The notes: generated from the sequence alone by a model not told the origin. 64,000 nt of DNA from Bovifimicola sp050309585 (GCA_050309585.1 JBNRML010000154.1:8037-72036), one strand, 5' to 3'. Shown: positions 50,288-60,582, numbered from the stretch's first letter. A program made the numbers and translations.

Positions 50288-51574
50288 TTATCTCTTTAAA
50301 CTCAATAATTCCTCAATCATACTGTCTGATGTTGTAATTACTCTTGAGTTAGCCTGAAATCCTCTCTGAGTAACAATCATATCTGTAAACTCTGTAGAAA
50401 GATCTACGTTTGACATCTCTAAAACACCTGCCGAAAATGTTCCACCTGTTGAATTGATATCCGAGCCAAGTCCATTAAACTCTCCTGAGTTCAATGTTGC
50501 GGCAAACATATTCTCTCCAACTTTCTGGAGACCAGCCGGGTTTGAAAAGCTTGCAACCGCAATCTGTCCGATAATTTCATTGTCACCGTTATCATAGGCA
50601 GCAACTATATTTCCTGATGCATCAATACCTACAGTTGTCATTACACCTACTTTTTTACCAGTTCCCTCTCCATCATAGTTTCCTCTTGCACTATCGATGG
50701 TGGTTTCTGTACCATAGCAGGTAACTTTGCTGAAATCTACCTTGATTGGATCAATCGTAAAGGAATCACTTCCCGTGATACTCAAATCCATTATCGTGCT
50801 GTTTGTGAGCTTACCTGTTGCCTCATCAAATGTCAGTGTTCCCGACATCGAAGCCGTAATATCATCCAAAAGCTTTGTTCCCGCATATACTCCGGCGGCT
50901 TCAACACTGTACTCTGTATTGGATACCTTTGTAATCTGAACCTGAATACCGTACTGATATCCAAGATTATCATAAAGGTATATATTTCTTGTAACCGGAA
51001 GTCCTGCAGCAAAGTTTGAATCTTCCTTATTGATATTACCTAAGAAATGTGCATTCTCAGTTGCCTGAGGCTCTGTATTTGTATACTTGGAAGCATATAC
51101 CGAAATAGGTCTTAACTGGTCTGTCTGTAAAGGCTGACCCGGAGCATCCGCCACATATCCCATAACATAAGCACCTGTATCTGTAACAAGATTTCCTGAT
51201 TCATCTGTGCAGAAATTACCTGCCTTTGTAAAATATGTAGATCCATTACTCTCTACTATAAAAAAGCTATTTCCGTTAATCTTTAAGTCAAATGGTCTAT
51301 TTGTTGACTGTGTACCACCTTCTGAAGTAACATCAACACCAATAGATGCCAGCGATGCACCAAGACCTATCTGTTTTGCATTCTGACCACCAGTATTCGT
51401 CTCTGAATTTGGTCCTGTGGCACTCTGTGTAGTCTGATAAAACAATTCGCTGAATGTTACTCTCGATGCCTTAAATCCAACAGTGTTAACGTTGGAAATA
51501 TTGTTACCAATTACGTCCATTTTTGTCTGGTGTACTTTTAGTCCCGAAACACCAGAATACAATGATCTCATCAT
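50288..51574 (-). CDS. flgE: Flagellar hook protein FlgE
   Basis: The 428-residue protein has the axial N-terminus (MMRSLYSGVSGLKVHQTKMD, VIGNNISNVNTVGFKASRVT) and C-terminus (LSTEFTDMIVTQRGFQANSR, VITTSDSMIEELLSL) with a central FlgE D1/D2 region. It polymerises into the hook. RBS AATTGGAGGTCGTTTAATT. A terminator or attenuator follows. Confidence 0.97.
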   Translation of the reverse strand: MMRSLYSGVSGLKVHQTKMDVIGNNISNVNTVGFKASRVTFSELFYQTTQSATGPNSETNTGGQNAKQIGLGASLASIGVDVTSEGGTQSTNRPFDLKINGNSFFIVESNGSTYFTKAGNFCTDESGNLVTDTGAYVMGYVADAPGQPLQTDQLRPISVYASKYTNTEPQATENAHFLGNINKEDSNFAAGLPVTRNIYLYDNLGYQYGIQVQITKVSNTEYSVEAAGVYAGTKLLDDITASMSGTLTFDEATGKLTNSTIMDLSITGSDSFTIDPIKVDFSKVTCYGTETTIDSARGNYDGEGTGKKVGVMTTVGIDASGNIVAAYDNGDNEIIGQIAVASFSNPAGLQKVGENMFAATLNSGEFNGLGSDINSTGGTFSAGVLEMSNVDLSTEFTDMIVTQRGFQANSRVITTSDSMIEELLSLKR

Positions 51575-51659
51575 AATTAAACGACCTCCAATTTTAATAT
51601 TACGGCGAGCTATGTGGTTTTATCTGTCATTCAAAAACCCGGCTTCCAAAAGGTCCAGC

Positions 51660-52046
51660 CTATGCAATAACCGCACCGTCAATGTTTGTAAATATATTAT
51701 CTTTCGTTTCTGCTCTGTCCATAGCTGTAATCACCGTGCTACTTTTCACATTAACAATAAAAGCCATGTTATCCATCAGCATCAGCGAATCCCTGATACC
51801 CTTCTTTCCTGCTCTTTCGGTAGCACTCTCCAGACGTTCCATCTGTTCGTCTGTCAAAGAAATATTTCTCTCTTCAAGTCTTGCCCCGGCATGCTTTGAA
51901 AATTTTAATTTCGGAGCACTTTTCTGTCTGAATATTTCTTCAAAGGAAATTTTAGCATCATCATTTGACACTTTTGTCTGGGGCTGATTATTCAGATATG
52001 TAGCAGTAATCTGCTCTATTGATGAATAATTTCCATTAATATTCAA
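51660..52046 (-). CDS. Flagellar operon protein of the TIGR02530 type
   Basis: The 128-residue protein (PKLKFSKHAGARLEERNISL, TDEQMERLESATERAGKKGI, RDSLMLMDNMAFIVNV) matches the small protein encoded between flgD and flgE in many Firmicutes. The start is taken as TTG 52046 behind GGGAGAGATTTTT; the alternative TTG 52064 places the site inside the gene. Role unknown, perhaps linked to hook-cap assembly. Confidence 0.85.
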   Translation of the reverse strand: MNINGNYSSIEQITATYLNNQPQTKVSNDDAKISFEEIFRQKSAPKLKFSKHAGARLEERNISLTDEQMERLESATERAGKKGIRDSLMLMDNMAFIVNVKSSTVITAMDRAETKDNIFTNIDGAVIA

Positions 52047-52134
52047 AAAAATCTCTCCCTTCAATTGACATCCATTTCAATTGATAGCATCGCATTTTCT
52101 ATACCTGTTCCGTTTCCTTCTGCTCTGGTTCAGG

Positions 52135-52611
52135 CTATTCTGTTTCCTGTTGTTCCTTCTCCTGTTCTTCTCTTAATATTGCATCAAGATATTTGTCATC
52201 AATGATTGTATTTAAATCATCAACAGGATATGTCTGTTCATTAACCGCAAGGTAAGCTTTTCCATCCTTTATCTCAACATACTGCACATATCCAGCTACC
52301 GTTCCACCTGTTCCATCTGCTGTCGGAACATTAATAATTACATTTTTACCAACCAGCGAAAATGCATTCTGGTTAGCCAGTGTACTGTTAAGATTTTCCA
52401 TCTGTTCGAGACTGGAAAACTGTGCAAGCTGGCCGATAAACTCCGTATCTGTAGATGGATTTAATGGATCCTGATTCTGCATCTGTGTCACTAGAAGTGT
52501 CATAAAAGCATCCTTACCCAAAGAATCCGTACCAATTTTTTCTGTCTTATTGTTTGTAGGTGTAGTTTCAGCCACAACCTGTCCATTAACAATATTAGCA
52601 ACCGAACCCAT
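52135..52611 (-). CDS. flgD: Flagellar hook-cap protein FlgD
   Basis: The 158-residue protein has the FlgD start (LGKDAFMTLLVTQMQNQDPL, NPSTDTEFIGQLAQFSSLEQ) and a short C-terminal part. It lacks the long FlgD Ig/TUDOR region of enteric homologues, as is usual in Firmicutes. RBS GAAAGGAGGAAAAG. It caps the growing hook. Confidence 0.95.
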   Translation of the reverse strand: MGSVANIVNGQVVAETTPTNNKTEKIGTDSLGKDAFMTLLVTQMQNQDPLNPSTDTEFIGQLAQFSSLEQMENLNSTLANQNAFSLVGKNVIINVPTADGTGGTVAGYVQYVEIKDGKAYLAVNEQTYPVDDLNTIIDDKYLDAILREEQEKEQQETE

Positions 52612-52624
52612 CTTTTCCTCCTTT

Positions 52625-54040
52625 CTAAGCCGTATAACTAACTGTATTTCCCATTTGTTTCATCACATCTTCTACAATACTTTCTTCCTTTTCACCTGTG
52701 ATTCCATTCACTTCATCCAAATCACTCTTTGAAATATGTCTCTGCTTCTTTTGTTCATTCTGTTCACCCGCATTATTACCTTTATCAAGGTTCTGTTCAA
52801 ATTCCTTACTGGCTAATGTGACTTCGATAGCATCAACTTTTATTCCCTGTTTATCAAGGCTTTCTCTGAGTTCAGAAATTCTGCTTTCGATTGCCTCTTT
52901 GGATATTTCATTCTGGACAACCAGCTGTGCTGTGACAGTTCCTGCTTTTGATGCTACAGTGAGTGAAACCTTGCCGAGTCTTTCAGGCTCCAGCTGAATT
53001 TCCAATGCAGTGCTGTTTTCTTTTGAAAGTAAATGAATCTCATCGGTAATCTGCTTGATAATCTTGCTGCTGATATCATCAGTCTCAACATCCAAGGATT
53101 CCGAAACCACTTCTTTGACATTTTCAAAAACATTAGATAGAATTTCCCGGGACACATCCGTCTTTTCTTTTTTTTGATTATTCTCAATAATCGACGTATC
53201 TTTGTTCATTTCAAAATCTTTTTTTTCAGAACCACTCGAAAACTCTCTGTTGTTTTCAGTATCATCACGGACTTCCCCGACCAGTGTTTTTTCATCAGCA
53301 GTTTTTTCTTCTGACGATTCAACCTGATTTTTTACTTCCTGCAGCTGACTTTCATTTTTTACAACCTCTGCTTTGTTTTCGACATTTCTCTCGACATTTC
53401 CATTCTCATCTTTTTCAAAAATAAATTTTTCAGGCAATTCTTTAACAATTGTCTCAAAATCCATATCAAATCTTGTTTCCAATTCATCTATAAACTGTGT
53501 GATTCTCTCATTAATTTCTTTCACACCCTCTGACAACATTCCATCCGTAAGAATTTCCATAATATTTTCTTTACCTGATATCTTGCAGATAAGTTCATTT
53601 ACAGAAGCATTGCTTAACAACTCAAGGTCTTTGATTCCCATATCGTTAATCGCATCAACAACTTCTTCCTTTGAAACATCCAAAACATCACAAATCAAAT
53701 CAACTATTTCAGAAATAATATTCTCCATTGCCGAAACAATTGCTTCCTGTGTGATTTCTGTATTATCTGCAATATCACTCTCTTTTGCAGTCTCTTTTTC
53801 GGAAAAAGATTTATGAATAATTTCTTTCATTTTGTCATTTTTTGACGCATTAACTTGCATTTCGTTACTTTTAAAATCATTCTTAATGCTATCTTTGTTT
53901 ACAGAAGTCTCTTTCATATTTTGATTTTCAAATAATTTGTTAAAATCCGAAGAAACGTTTCCCTTTTTTTCCTTCACAGAAGTCTTTGCGCTGGTCTCTG
54001 CATTACTGAAAAAAGTATTTGAAACACTTGCACTTACCAT
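52625..54040 (-). CDS. fliK: Hook-length control protein FliK
   Basis: The 471-residue protein has a long acidic, Glu/Lys/Asn-rich N-terminal ruler and a C-terminal FliK hook domain (TALEIQLEPERLGKVSLTVA, SKAGTVTAQLVVQNEISKEA). FliK measures the hook and triggers the FlhB switch. It is not well conserved outside the C-domain. RBS GAAAGGAGGAGAGAA. Confidence 0.9.
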   Translation of the reverse strand: MVSASVSNTFFSNAETSAKTSVKEKKGNVSSDFNKLFENQNMKETSVNKDSIKNDFKSNEMQVNASKNDKMKEIIHKSFSEKETAKESDIADNTEITQEAIVSAMENIISEIVDLICDVLDVSKEEVVDAINDMGIKDLELLSNASVNELICKISGKENIMEILTDGMLSEGVKEINERITQFIDELETRFDMDFETIVKELPEKFIFEKDENGNVERNVENKAEVVKNESQLQEVKNQVESSEEKTADEKTLVGEVRDDTENNREFSSGSEKKDFEMNKDTSIIENNQKKEKTDVSREILSNVFENVKEVVSESLDVETDDISSKIIKQITDEIHLLSKENSTALEIQLEPERLGKVSLTVASKAGTVTAQLVVQNEISKEAIESRISELRESLDKQGIKVDAIEVTLASKEFEQNLDKGNNAGEQNEQKKQRHISKSDLDEVNGITGEKEESIVEDVMKQMGNTVSYTA

Positions 54041-54078
54041 TTCTCTCCTCCTTTCTCTCGTGATATTTATAATTAATG

Positions 54079-54873
54079 CTAAGGCATTAATTTCTTTGTA
54101 ACTTTTGCCGCAAATACTGAATCAATATCTGCCATTGCTCCAATTATGGCGCCGCTGGATTTGGCATCCATGGAATTAAGAAGAGCTACAACTATATCTA
54201 AATCTCCTGTCATTTCACAGAAAATAGCTGCCGCCTTATCAGGCTTCATAGAACTGTAATATTTTGCTCTTGCCTTGACCTGCTCATCATATGCATATTT
54301 TTCTATTGCTCTCTGGTAAAGCAGTTCTGCATTTTCAGGATCAATTGAACGATAATACTCTATATAATTTTCAGCATCCACAGCCTTTTCCCCAAACACT
54401 ACTTCTTCGTAGTATTTAGCCTTTTCCTCTTCAAAAGTCTTCTGATTATCCTCAAACTGTTTAAGTCTCTTTGCTTCCGCCTGCAAATCTGCTATCTCCG
54501 AATCTTTTTCGCTAATCGACTGCTGATAGCCGGCTATCTCATTTTCAAGCTCTTTTATGTAGGAAGCACATTCAGCAATACTTTTATATGGAATGTCCTC
54601 AAGCTTTTCCTTGTCCTTAACATCCGGTAAAATCTTATTTATAACCGGAACATCCTTAAGTACCGGATAAAGCACCTTGCTTCCAAAGCCACCTACATCT
54701 AATTTTATGAGTGCAAGAAAAATCCCTAACCAGATTACTATTATCAAAATCGTGATAAAAACAGATAATGGTTTATTTTCCTTTGTCTCAACAGTAGGCA
54801 TTCCACCTGCTCCCAAATCACCATTCAATATGTCATTCAGATTATTGTTCTGCAAATCTTTATTTTTCGCCAT
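54079..54873 (-). CDS. MotE/YlxF-like flagellar membrane protein
   Basis: The 264-residue protein has one membrane helix (SVFITILIIVIWLGIFLALI), a coiled coil (residues about 100-150, ENEIAGYQQSISEKDSEIAD) and a C-terminal MgtE-N/MotE-like repeat (YYSSMKPDKAAAIFCEMTGD, LLNSMDAKSSGAIIGAM). It lies between fliJ and fliK, the usual ylxF position. It may chaperone the stator. ATG 54873 follows AGGTGAAAGAG. Confidence 0.8.
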   Translation of the reverse strand: MAKNKDLQNNNLNDILNGDLGAGGMPTVETKENKPLSVFITILIIVIWLGIFLALIKLDVGGFGSKVLYPVLKDVPVINKILPDVKDKEKLEDIPYKSIAECASYIKELENEIAGYQQSISEKDSEIADLQAEAKRLKQFEDNQKTFEEEKAKYYEEVVFGEKAVDAENYIEYYRSIDPENAELLYQRAIEKYAYDEQVKARAKYYSSMKPDKAAAIFCEMTGDLDIVVALLNSMDAKSSGAIIGAMADIDSVFAAKVTKKLMP

Positions 54874-54885
54874 CTCTTTCACCTG

Positions 54886-55329
54886 CTACTCTGATTTATT
54901 AAATTTGAAGCTGACTAACTCATCAACCTCTCTCTTTTCCTGATCAGCCATCTCATGTTTAAATTCTTCGAAAGCTCTTTCCTTTAATTTTTCATGGGTC
55001 TTTCTTTCAACCATCATCTCATTGAGCTTAATTCGGGCTAACTCAACATTTCTCTTAGCTTTTTCTATTGCCTTTTCCTGTTTTTTAGCCTCTTCTTTTT
55101 TATATTCTATAGCCTCAGAGCACCATCTCAATCGATTAATATCAAACTTGTCCGCATATATCTCACGAATCTCGTCTTCATATTTATTAATATCGTCAAA
55201 AATGCTCTTTAACTTAAGTTCCTCTTCTGTTAATTTATGGTTTGCATCAGCATAGGCTGTTTTTGCCTGTGTTTCAAGCTTATACTTAATATCCAGAATA
55301 TTCTGCATTTTATATGTGAAACCAGCCAT
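54886..55329 (-). CDS. fliJ: FliJ, flagellar export chaperone
   Basis: The 147-residue, entirely coiled-coil protein (YKMQNILDIKYKLETQAKTA, ELARIKLNEMMVERKTHEKL) follows fliI by 7 bp, as expected. FliJ connects the FliI ATPase to the FlhA gate and escorts chaperones. Sequence identity within the family is low; the call rests on length, coil and order. Confidence 0.9.
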   Translation of the reverse strand: MAGFTYKMQNILDIKYKLETQAKTAYADANHKLTEEELKLKSIFDDINKYEDEIREIYADKFDINRLRWCSEAIEYKKEEAKKQEKAIEKAKRNVELARIKLNEMMVERKTHEKLKERAFEEFKHEMADQEKREVDELVSFKFNKSE

Positions 55330-55336
55330 ACTTCAC

Positions 55337-56647
55337 CTATCCCTCATCTACAATTTCCTTAAGCCTGTTTACAATATCTTCAAATGCAAACTTTTCATCA
55401 GTTCCCTGACAAAGAAATTCATTTACCTCATCAATTTTCTGAATTGCATAGTCAATGTTTTTATTTGAGCCAGCCTTATAAGCACCAATATTTATCAAAT
55501 CCTCTGCTTCACTGTAGGTGGCAAGAACACTCTTAAGCTTGCCTGCCGCTTTTTTGTGTTCTCTCTCTGCCACAGCACTCATAACTCTTGATATGCTCTG
55601 CAAAATATCAATTGCCGGATAATGATTCTTATGACCAAGCTTTCTTGACAAAATAATATGGCCATCCAAAATACCCCTGGCTGTATCAGTTATTGGCTCG
55701 TTAAAATCATCGCCATCAACAAGAACTGTATAAAGCCCTGTTATCGAACCTACAGATGCATTTCCTGCCCTCTCAAGAAGCTTAGGCATTTCACTGTACA
55801 CACTTGGCGGATACCCCCTTGTTACAGGCGGCTCTCCTGACGCAAGTCCAATTTCTCTCTGTGCCATGGAAAAACGCGTAAGAGAATCCATCATCAAAAG
55901 TACATCTTTACCCTTATCCCTGAAATACTCTGCAATAGCTGTGGCAGTTTTTGCAGCCTTATTTCTAATAAGGGCCGGTTTATCTGAAGTGGCAACCACA
56001 ACGATACTACGTTTCATACCCTCTTCACCTAAGTCTCTTTCAATGAACTCCCTGACTTCACGTCCTCTCTCTCCAATAAGTGCAATAACATTTATATCTG
56101 CCTTGGTATTTCTTGCAAACATACCAAGCAAAGTACTTTTACCGACACCACTACCAGCAAAAATACCTATTCTCTGGCCCTTTCCGACAGTAATAAGACC
56201 ATCTACTGCTTTCACACCCAATGGCAGCACTTCATCTATTATAGCTCTTGACATAGGGTCCGGTGGCATTGCCTCTACAGAATATCTTCTGTAATGAGAT
56301 ATTTCACTTCCATCCAAAGGTCTTCCAAGTCCATCTAATGACTTTCCCAATAATTCTTCACTAACCTTAACGCTCAAAGGCTTTCCTGTATTTTCAACAA
56401 TGCATCCGGGACCAATCCCTTCAATACTGTCAAAAGGCATCAAAAGTACTCTCTTATCCTTAAATCCCACAACCTCTGCGTCTACATATTTTCCCTTTTC
56501 TTTAGTGAAAATTCTGCAAACATCATTTAAGTTAGCATCCGGACCTACCGACTCAAGAGTCAATCCCACTATTTTCACAACTTTTCCAAGTTTATTTACA
56601 TAAGACTGTTCAATCAGTCTCATATATTTTTCTGTATCTAATATCAT
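55337..56647 (-). CDS. fliI: Flagellar export ATPase FliI
   Basis: The 436-residue ATPase has Walker A GIFAGSGVGKSTLLGMFA, VVVATSDKPALIRNKAAKTA, Walker B VLLMMDSLTRFSMAQREIGL and the arginine-finger area (KNHYPAIDILQSISRVM). It resembles F1-beta subunits and drives export. RBS AAAGGAAAAAAGTA. Confidence 0.97.
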   Translation of the reverse strand: MILDTEKYMRLIEQSYVNKLGKVVKIVGLTLESVGPDANLNDVCRIFTKEKGKYVDAEVVGFKDKRVLLMPFDSIEGIGPGCIVENTGKPLSVKVSEELLGKSLDGLGRPLDGSEISHYRRYSVEAMPPDPMSRAIIDEVLPLGVKAVDGLITVGKGQRIGIFAGSGVGKSTLLGMFARNTKADINVIALIGERGREVREFIERDLGEEGMKRSIVVVATSDKPALIRNKAAKTATAIAEYFRDKGKDVLLMMDSLTRFSMAQREIGLASGEPPVTRGYPPSVYSEMPKLLERAGNASVGSITGLYTVLVDGDDFNEPITDTARGILDGHIILSRKLGHKNHYPAIDILQSISRVMSAVAEREHKKAAGKLKSVLATYSEAEDLINIGAYKAGSNKNIDYAIQKIDEVNEFLCQGTDEKFAFEDIVNRLKEIVDEG

Positions 56648-56659
56648 TACTTTTTTCCT

Positions 56660-57496
56660 TTAGTCATACACCATACAAGCCATTGTCTTTATTGCTGAAA
56701 TAAGGTTTTCCAACTGAATGTCAAGACTGCAGTCATATATCCCGCTGTCACTTTCTATCATACATTGTGTAGGCTTAAGCGTAGGATCTTCAACAATCTC
56801 AATCTGAACACTGTTAGACACAACACCATTTATTCTCTCACGATTATCTATCATAAATTTATAGTCATCAGAAGAAACACGAATCAAAAATCCCTTGCTG
56901 ATATCAGTTTTGCTCAGCACATCATTAACAAGCTGCAAAACCAAATCCTTTTTATCCCTTCCAAGCACATGGGTTACGCGTTCAAAAACCATAAGTATTG
57001 TATCTACCAACTTTGGCTCCATCTCATTTAAGCGTTCATTGTACTCTATCTCCATCTGGACTTTTTCATCCTCTAAGGCTTTTTTCAAATCTGCGTACTC
57101 AGATTCCGCCTGATGTTTTCCCTCTTCGTAGCCTTCTTTTCTTCCAATCTCGGCATTGTCCTGTCTGATAATATCAGATTCCTCTCTTGCTCGCTGAATG
57201 ATAGCTATTGCATCTTCATTTGCCCTTGCTATAATCTGTTCAGCCCTTGCCGCAGCCTCTTCCACATTAATATCTTCAGCTTTCTGTTCCTTCTGATATT
57301 CTTCATCTTCCAAAAGTTCTTCGACTTGCTTAGGATTAAGGCCTTCAACAAAACCCATTTTTTCAGCGTGTCTTTTATTTTCCAGGATAGTCTCCTGTAT
57401 TTTTGTAATCTTCTCAGAAATAACCGAGTTATAATCAATAATTCTCCTGTCATTAACATCACAAACTATATTTCTGGATTTAACCAAATTAGACAA
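56660..57496 (-). CDS. fliH: FliH, regulator of the flagellar export ATPase
   Basis: The 278-residue protein has a charged coiled-coil N-terminus (QEEQK-like, residues 60-180) and a C-terminal FliH/YscL-type domain (VDTILMVFERVTHVLGRDKK, DLVLQLVNDVLSKTDISKGF). The start is TTG 57496 behind GGAGGTGACGAGATAG, overlapping the fliG end by 8 bp. FliH inhibits FliI until it reaches the export gate. Confidence 0.9.
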   Translation of the reverse strand: MSNLVKSRNIVCDVNDRRIIDYNSVISEKITKIQETILENKRHAEKMGFVEGLNPKQVEELLEDEEYQKEQKAEDINVEEAAARAEQIIARANEDAIAIIQRAREESDIIRQDNAEIGRKEGYEEGKHQAESEYADLKKALEDEKVQMEIEYNERLNEMEPKLVDTILMVFERVTHVLGRDKKDLVLQLVNDVLSKTDISKGFLIRVSSDDYKFMIDNRERINGVVSNSVQIEIVEDPTLKPTQCMIESDSGIYDCSLDIQLENLISAIKTMACMVYD

Positions 57497-58502
57497 CTAT
57501 CTCGTCACCTCCACCACGGGCAATGATAATTTCACCCGAATCTTCAAGTTTACGGATAATGTTAACAATCTTCTGCTGAGCCTCTTCAACATCCTTCATA
57601 CGAACAGGACCCATAAAGTCCATATCCTCTCTAATCATAGCAGCAAGACGTTTTGAAAGATTGTTAAAGATAACATTCTGAACTTCTTCATTTGTACCCT
57701 TAAGTGCAATACCCAGATCATTATTATCAACATCCCTGAGTACTCTCTGTATGGTCTTGTCGTCAAGTGAAAGAATATCTTCGAATACGAACATCTTTCT
57801 CTTGATTTCATCTGCAAGTTCTGGCTCTTCGATTTCAAGATTTTCCATAATATGTTTTTCTGTACCACGGTCCACAGAATTCAAAATCTCAACAATGGCA
57901 TCCACACCACCAACAATTGTGTAATCCTGATTTACAAGTGATGCGAGCTTTCTCTCTAATACTCTTTCGACTTCCTTAATTACATCTGGAGATGTTCTGT
58001 CCATCTGTGCAATACGTTTTGCAACATCTGCCTGTTTTTCAGGAGGAAGAGCAGATACAACTGCCGATGCCTGGCTAGGTGGCAAATATGCCAAAATGAG
58101 TGCAATAGTCTGCGGATGTTCATCCTGAATAAAGTTCAATAACTGGGATGCATCCGTCTTTCTAATAAATTCAAAAGGACGAACCTGAAGCGATGCAGTA
58201 AGCTTACTAATGACATCATGTGCCTTTTCCTCACCAAGAGCCTTTTCAAGCAGCTCTTTTGCATAACCAATACCACCCTCGGCAATGTACTGTTGTGCAA
58301 GACACACCTCATAAAACTCATTGAGTACCTCCTCCTTTGTCTGCGGAGATACACTTCTTGTATTTGCAATCTCTAATGTAAGTTCTTCAATTTCATCATC
58401 TTTTAAATGTTTAAATATATTAGCTGACATTTCAGGTCCAAGAGCAATCAACAAAACTGCCGCCTTCTGACCCCCCATCATTTCTCCATTGTTCTTTGCC
58501 AT
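57489..58502 (-). CDS. fliG: FliG, flagellar motor switch protein
   Basis: The 337-residue protein has the three FliG domains: N-terminal (GGQKAAVLLIALGPEMSANI), middle with EHPQTIALILAYLPPSQASA and C-terminal torque domain (FVFEDILSLDDKTIQRVLRD, VDNNDLGIALKGT). It links the FliF ring to FliM and receives torque from MotA. RBS GAGGATAAT. Confidence 0.97.
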   Translation of the reverse strand: MAKNNGEMMGGQKAAVLLIALGPEMSANIFKHLKDDEIEELTLEIANTRSVSPQTKEEVLNEFYEVCLAQQYIAEGGIGYAKELLEKALGEEKAHDVISKLTASLQVRPFEFIRKTDASQLLNFIQDEHPQTIALILAYLPPSQASAVVSALPPEKQADVAKRIAQMDRTSPDVIKEVERVLERKLASLVNQDYTIVGGVDAIVEILNSVDRGTEKHIMENLEIEEPELADEIKRKMFVFEDILSLDDKTIQRVLRDVDNNDLGIALKGTNEEVQNVIFNNLSKRLAAMIREDMDFMGPVRMKDVEEAQQKIVNIIRKLEDSGEIIIARGGGDEIVV

Positions 58503-58543
58503 ATTATCCTCATTTCTGAGCGACCTGCTCTCTTAAATTAATT

Positions 58544-60148
58544 TCAATCCTCATCAAGCCAGTTTCTAAGCAGCATTGCAACTGACTCCGGACTCTCCAT
58601 AACAAATTTTTCGATAGCCTTTCTTGTTTCAGACTTATCATTCAAATCAATATCCTCCACTGGCTGCTGTTTTTCTTTTGTAGAAGAAAGTAATGCTTCC
58701 ACCGAAAGTTCCGGCTCTGTCTCCACAACCTGTACCGGCCTTGTACTCTTAAATACCACAAATCCCAATAATCCAAATATCAATACTGCAAGAATAATCG
58801 GAATATAGTCTGTAAATCCTTTCGATTCCGGTTCCACAGTATCAATAAACTGTGGTACTCTGTATGCAATGATTGTAATATTCTCTCTGCTAAATCCTGT
58901 TGCGTTCGAAACAAGCTCATAAAGATTTTCAGGTATTTCCAGTTCAACATTATCCCTATTCGCCTCTTTGAACTGTTCCCAGGTCATATCATCAAGAAGA
59001 CCCTCTTTTTTTACCCTGTTCTGCTCATATACGTTGTATGTTCTGGCAACAATACTAAGTGTGGAATCAGTATAGTCAATAGTACCTCGTGCCAGGCTCT
59101 TTTTCTCAATAATCTGGTTCACCGCATATTCGTATTTTGTAAGTGAATATGTACTGGTAGAATTTTCATCTGTAGTAATATCGTATGTAATATCCTCGTC
59201 ATTTGAATCAGTTCCCGGAACACCGCTTGTTCCACTGCTTCCCTCCTGATTTACAGTGTATGATGAGGTGTAAGGACCCTGTCCATCTCCATCTGGATCA
59301 GTTACATCATAAGTAATCTCTGTCCTTTCAACTGTGTCAAAGCTCATATCAAGATAAGAAGACACCTCAACTGACTGATAAAGTTCCGCTGCTTCAAATA
59401 ACTTTTTAACATTGGTAGATACTAAATCCATAGCAGCCTGCTGCATCTCTGACTTTGAGCCTCCGATGTAACCATCTTCTTTGTAATCAGTTCCACGGAA
59501 CAACATATTTCCATCTGTATCAATAATAGTAATTGATGCGGTCGTATCATTACCAAGGGATGTTGCAATCCATTGAGCCATATTTTCAGCTGTGGAAGTC
59601 GAGATTTTCTTTTTAAGATTTAATACTACAGCTGCCGTGGACTCCTCTTTAGAATCCAACACGCTAAGCTTACTTTCCGGAACCTTAATGGTAACTCTAG
59701 CAGCCTTAACATAATTTAACTGCTCAATTGAAACTCTCAATCTATCTTGCAAATACGCCTGATACTTCTTCTGTTTGTCTGCCTCTGTGGTACTCATGCT
59801 ATCAGCTAAAGCTTCATCAATAGTATATTCCTTCGCAACGACACCAGAAGTAGCAATCGCCATCTCTGCTTCAACCTTGTCTTCTTTTTTGACCTTAACA
59901 ACATAATTGTCTGATATGGTATACTCTATTTTCGCTTCATCAAGACAGGAACGAACATCCTTTGCTGTAGCAGCAGATTCACACTCTACCAGAATAACAT
60001 ATTGAGGCTTATTAACCATCATTACGACAACTACAAGCAGCACAATCACTGCAAGCACTATGCTTATCATCATCGTCTTTTGTTTTCGATTGTATTTATT
60101 CCAAAACTCAACAGCCCTTTGTTTGGCCTGGTTTAACCTTTCGTTCAT
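58544..60148 (-). CDS. fliF: FliF, flagellar MS-ring protein
   Basis: The 534-residue protein has membrane helices near the start (MMISIVLAVIVLLVVVVMMV) and end (YIPIILAVLIFGLLGFVVFK), ring-building motifs (YTISDNYVVKVKKEDKVEAE, VKAARVTIKVPESKLSVLDS) and a C-terminal tail (RKAIEKFVMESPESVAMLLR, NWLDED) that binds FliG. A Ser/Gly/Asp-rich insert is present (residues about 285-315). Confidence 0.97.
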   Translation of the reverse strand: MNERLNQAKQRAVEFWNKYNRKQKTMMISIVLAVIVLLVVVVMMVNKPQYVILVECESAATAKDVRSCLDEAKIEYTISDNYVVKVKKEDKVEAEMAIATSGVVAKEYTIDEALADSMSTTEADKQKKYQAYLQDRLRVSIEQLNYVKAARVTIKVPESKLSVLDSKEESTAAVVLNLKKKISTSTAENMAQWIATSLGNDTTASITIIDTDGNMLFRGTDYKEDGYIGGSKSEMQQAAMDLVSTNVKKLFEAAELYQSVEVSSYLDMSFDTVERTEITYDVTDPDGDGQGPYTSSYTVNQEGSSGTSGVPGTDSNDEDITYDITTDENSTSTYSLTKYEYAVNQIIEKKSLARGTIDYTDSTLSIVARTYNVYEQNRVKKEGLLDDMTWEQFKEANRDNVELEIPENLYELVSNATGFSRENITIIAYRVPQFIDTVEPESKGFTDYIPIILAVLIFGLLGFVVFKSTRPVQVVETEPELSVEALLSSTKEKQQPVEDIDLNDKSETRKAIEKFVMESPESVAMLLRNWLDED

Positions 60149-60158
60149 TTACTTTCTC

Positions 60159-60479
60159 CTAAATCTGCATATTCATAATTTCTTTATATGCTTCCAATAC
60201 TTTATTTTTCACTGCAACAGTATATTGAAGTGATAATGCTGCCTTCTGCTGTGCAATGGCCAAATCATGTGTATTATCCGAATACCCCAATGCAAAATCC
60301 ATCTGTTCTGCATTTGCTGCATTAGAAAGCTGGTTTGTTTCTTTTATCAGACTCATGGCCGATGTTAGTAAATCTGAAAATGCATCACTCTTTTCATCAT
60401 TTATATCATTTCTAACTGACTCCAATGCCTCGTTTACATATTTAGATGTTAAATCACTAATTGAATTTATGCCTGCCAT
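60159..60479 (-). CDS. fliE: FliE, rod-MS-ring junction protein
   Basis: The 106-residue protein has the conserved end (AIAQQKAALSLQYTVAVKNK, VLEAYKEIMNMQI). It connects the MS ring to the rod. RBS TAGGAGTAATT. The 100-bp gap to flgC contains repeats of TTACGTACATC (60528-60575). Confidence 0.95.
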   Translation of the reverse strand: MAGINSISDLTSKYVNEALESVRNDINDEKSDAFSDLLTSAMSLIKETNQLSNAANAEQMDFALGYSDNTHDLAIAQQKAALSLQYTVAVKNKVLEAYKEIMNMQI

Positions 60480-60527
60480 AATTACTCCTAATTCTACCTA
60501 AATTAACTAACAACAATAGTTTTCATC

Positions 60528-60575
60528 GTACATTTTACGTACATCGTTCGTGTATCTTACGTACATCTTACGTTA
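60528..60575. repeat. Short degenerate direct repeats upstream of fliE
   Basis: The gap between flgC and fliE contains TTACGTACAT twice, 30 bp apart (near 60533 and 60560), with further CATCTTACG-like copies. The unit is about 11 bp. It has no evident coding or hairpin role. Confidence 0.45.
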
Positions 60576-60582
60576 TAAAAAA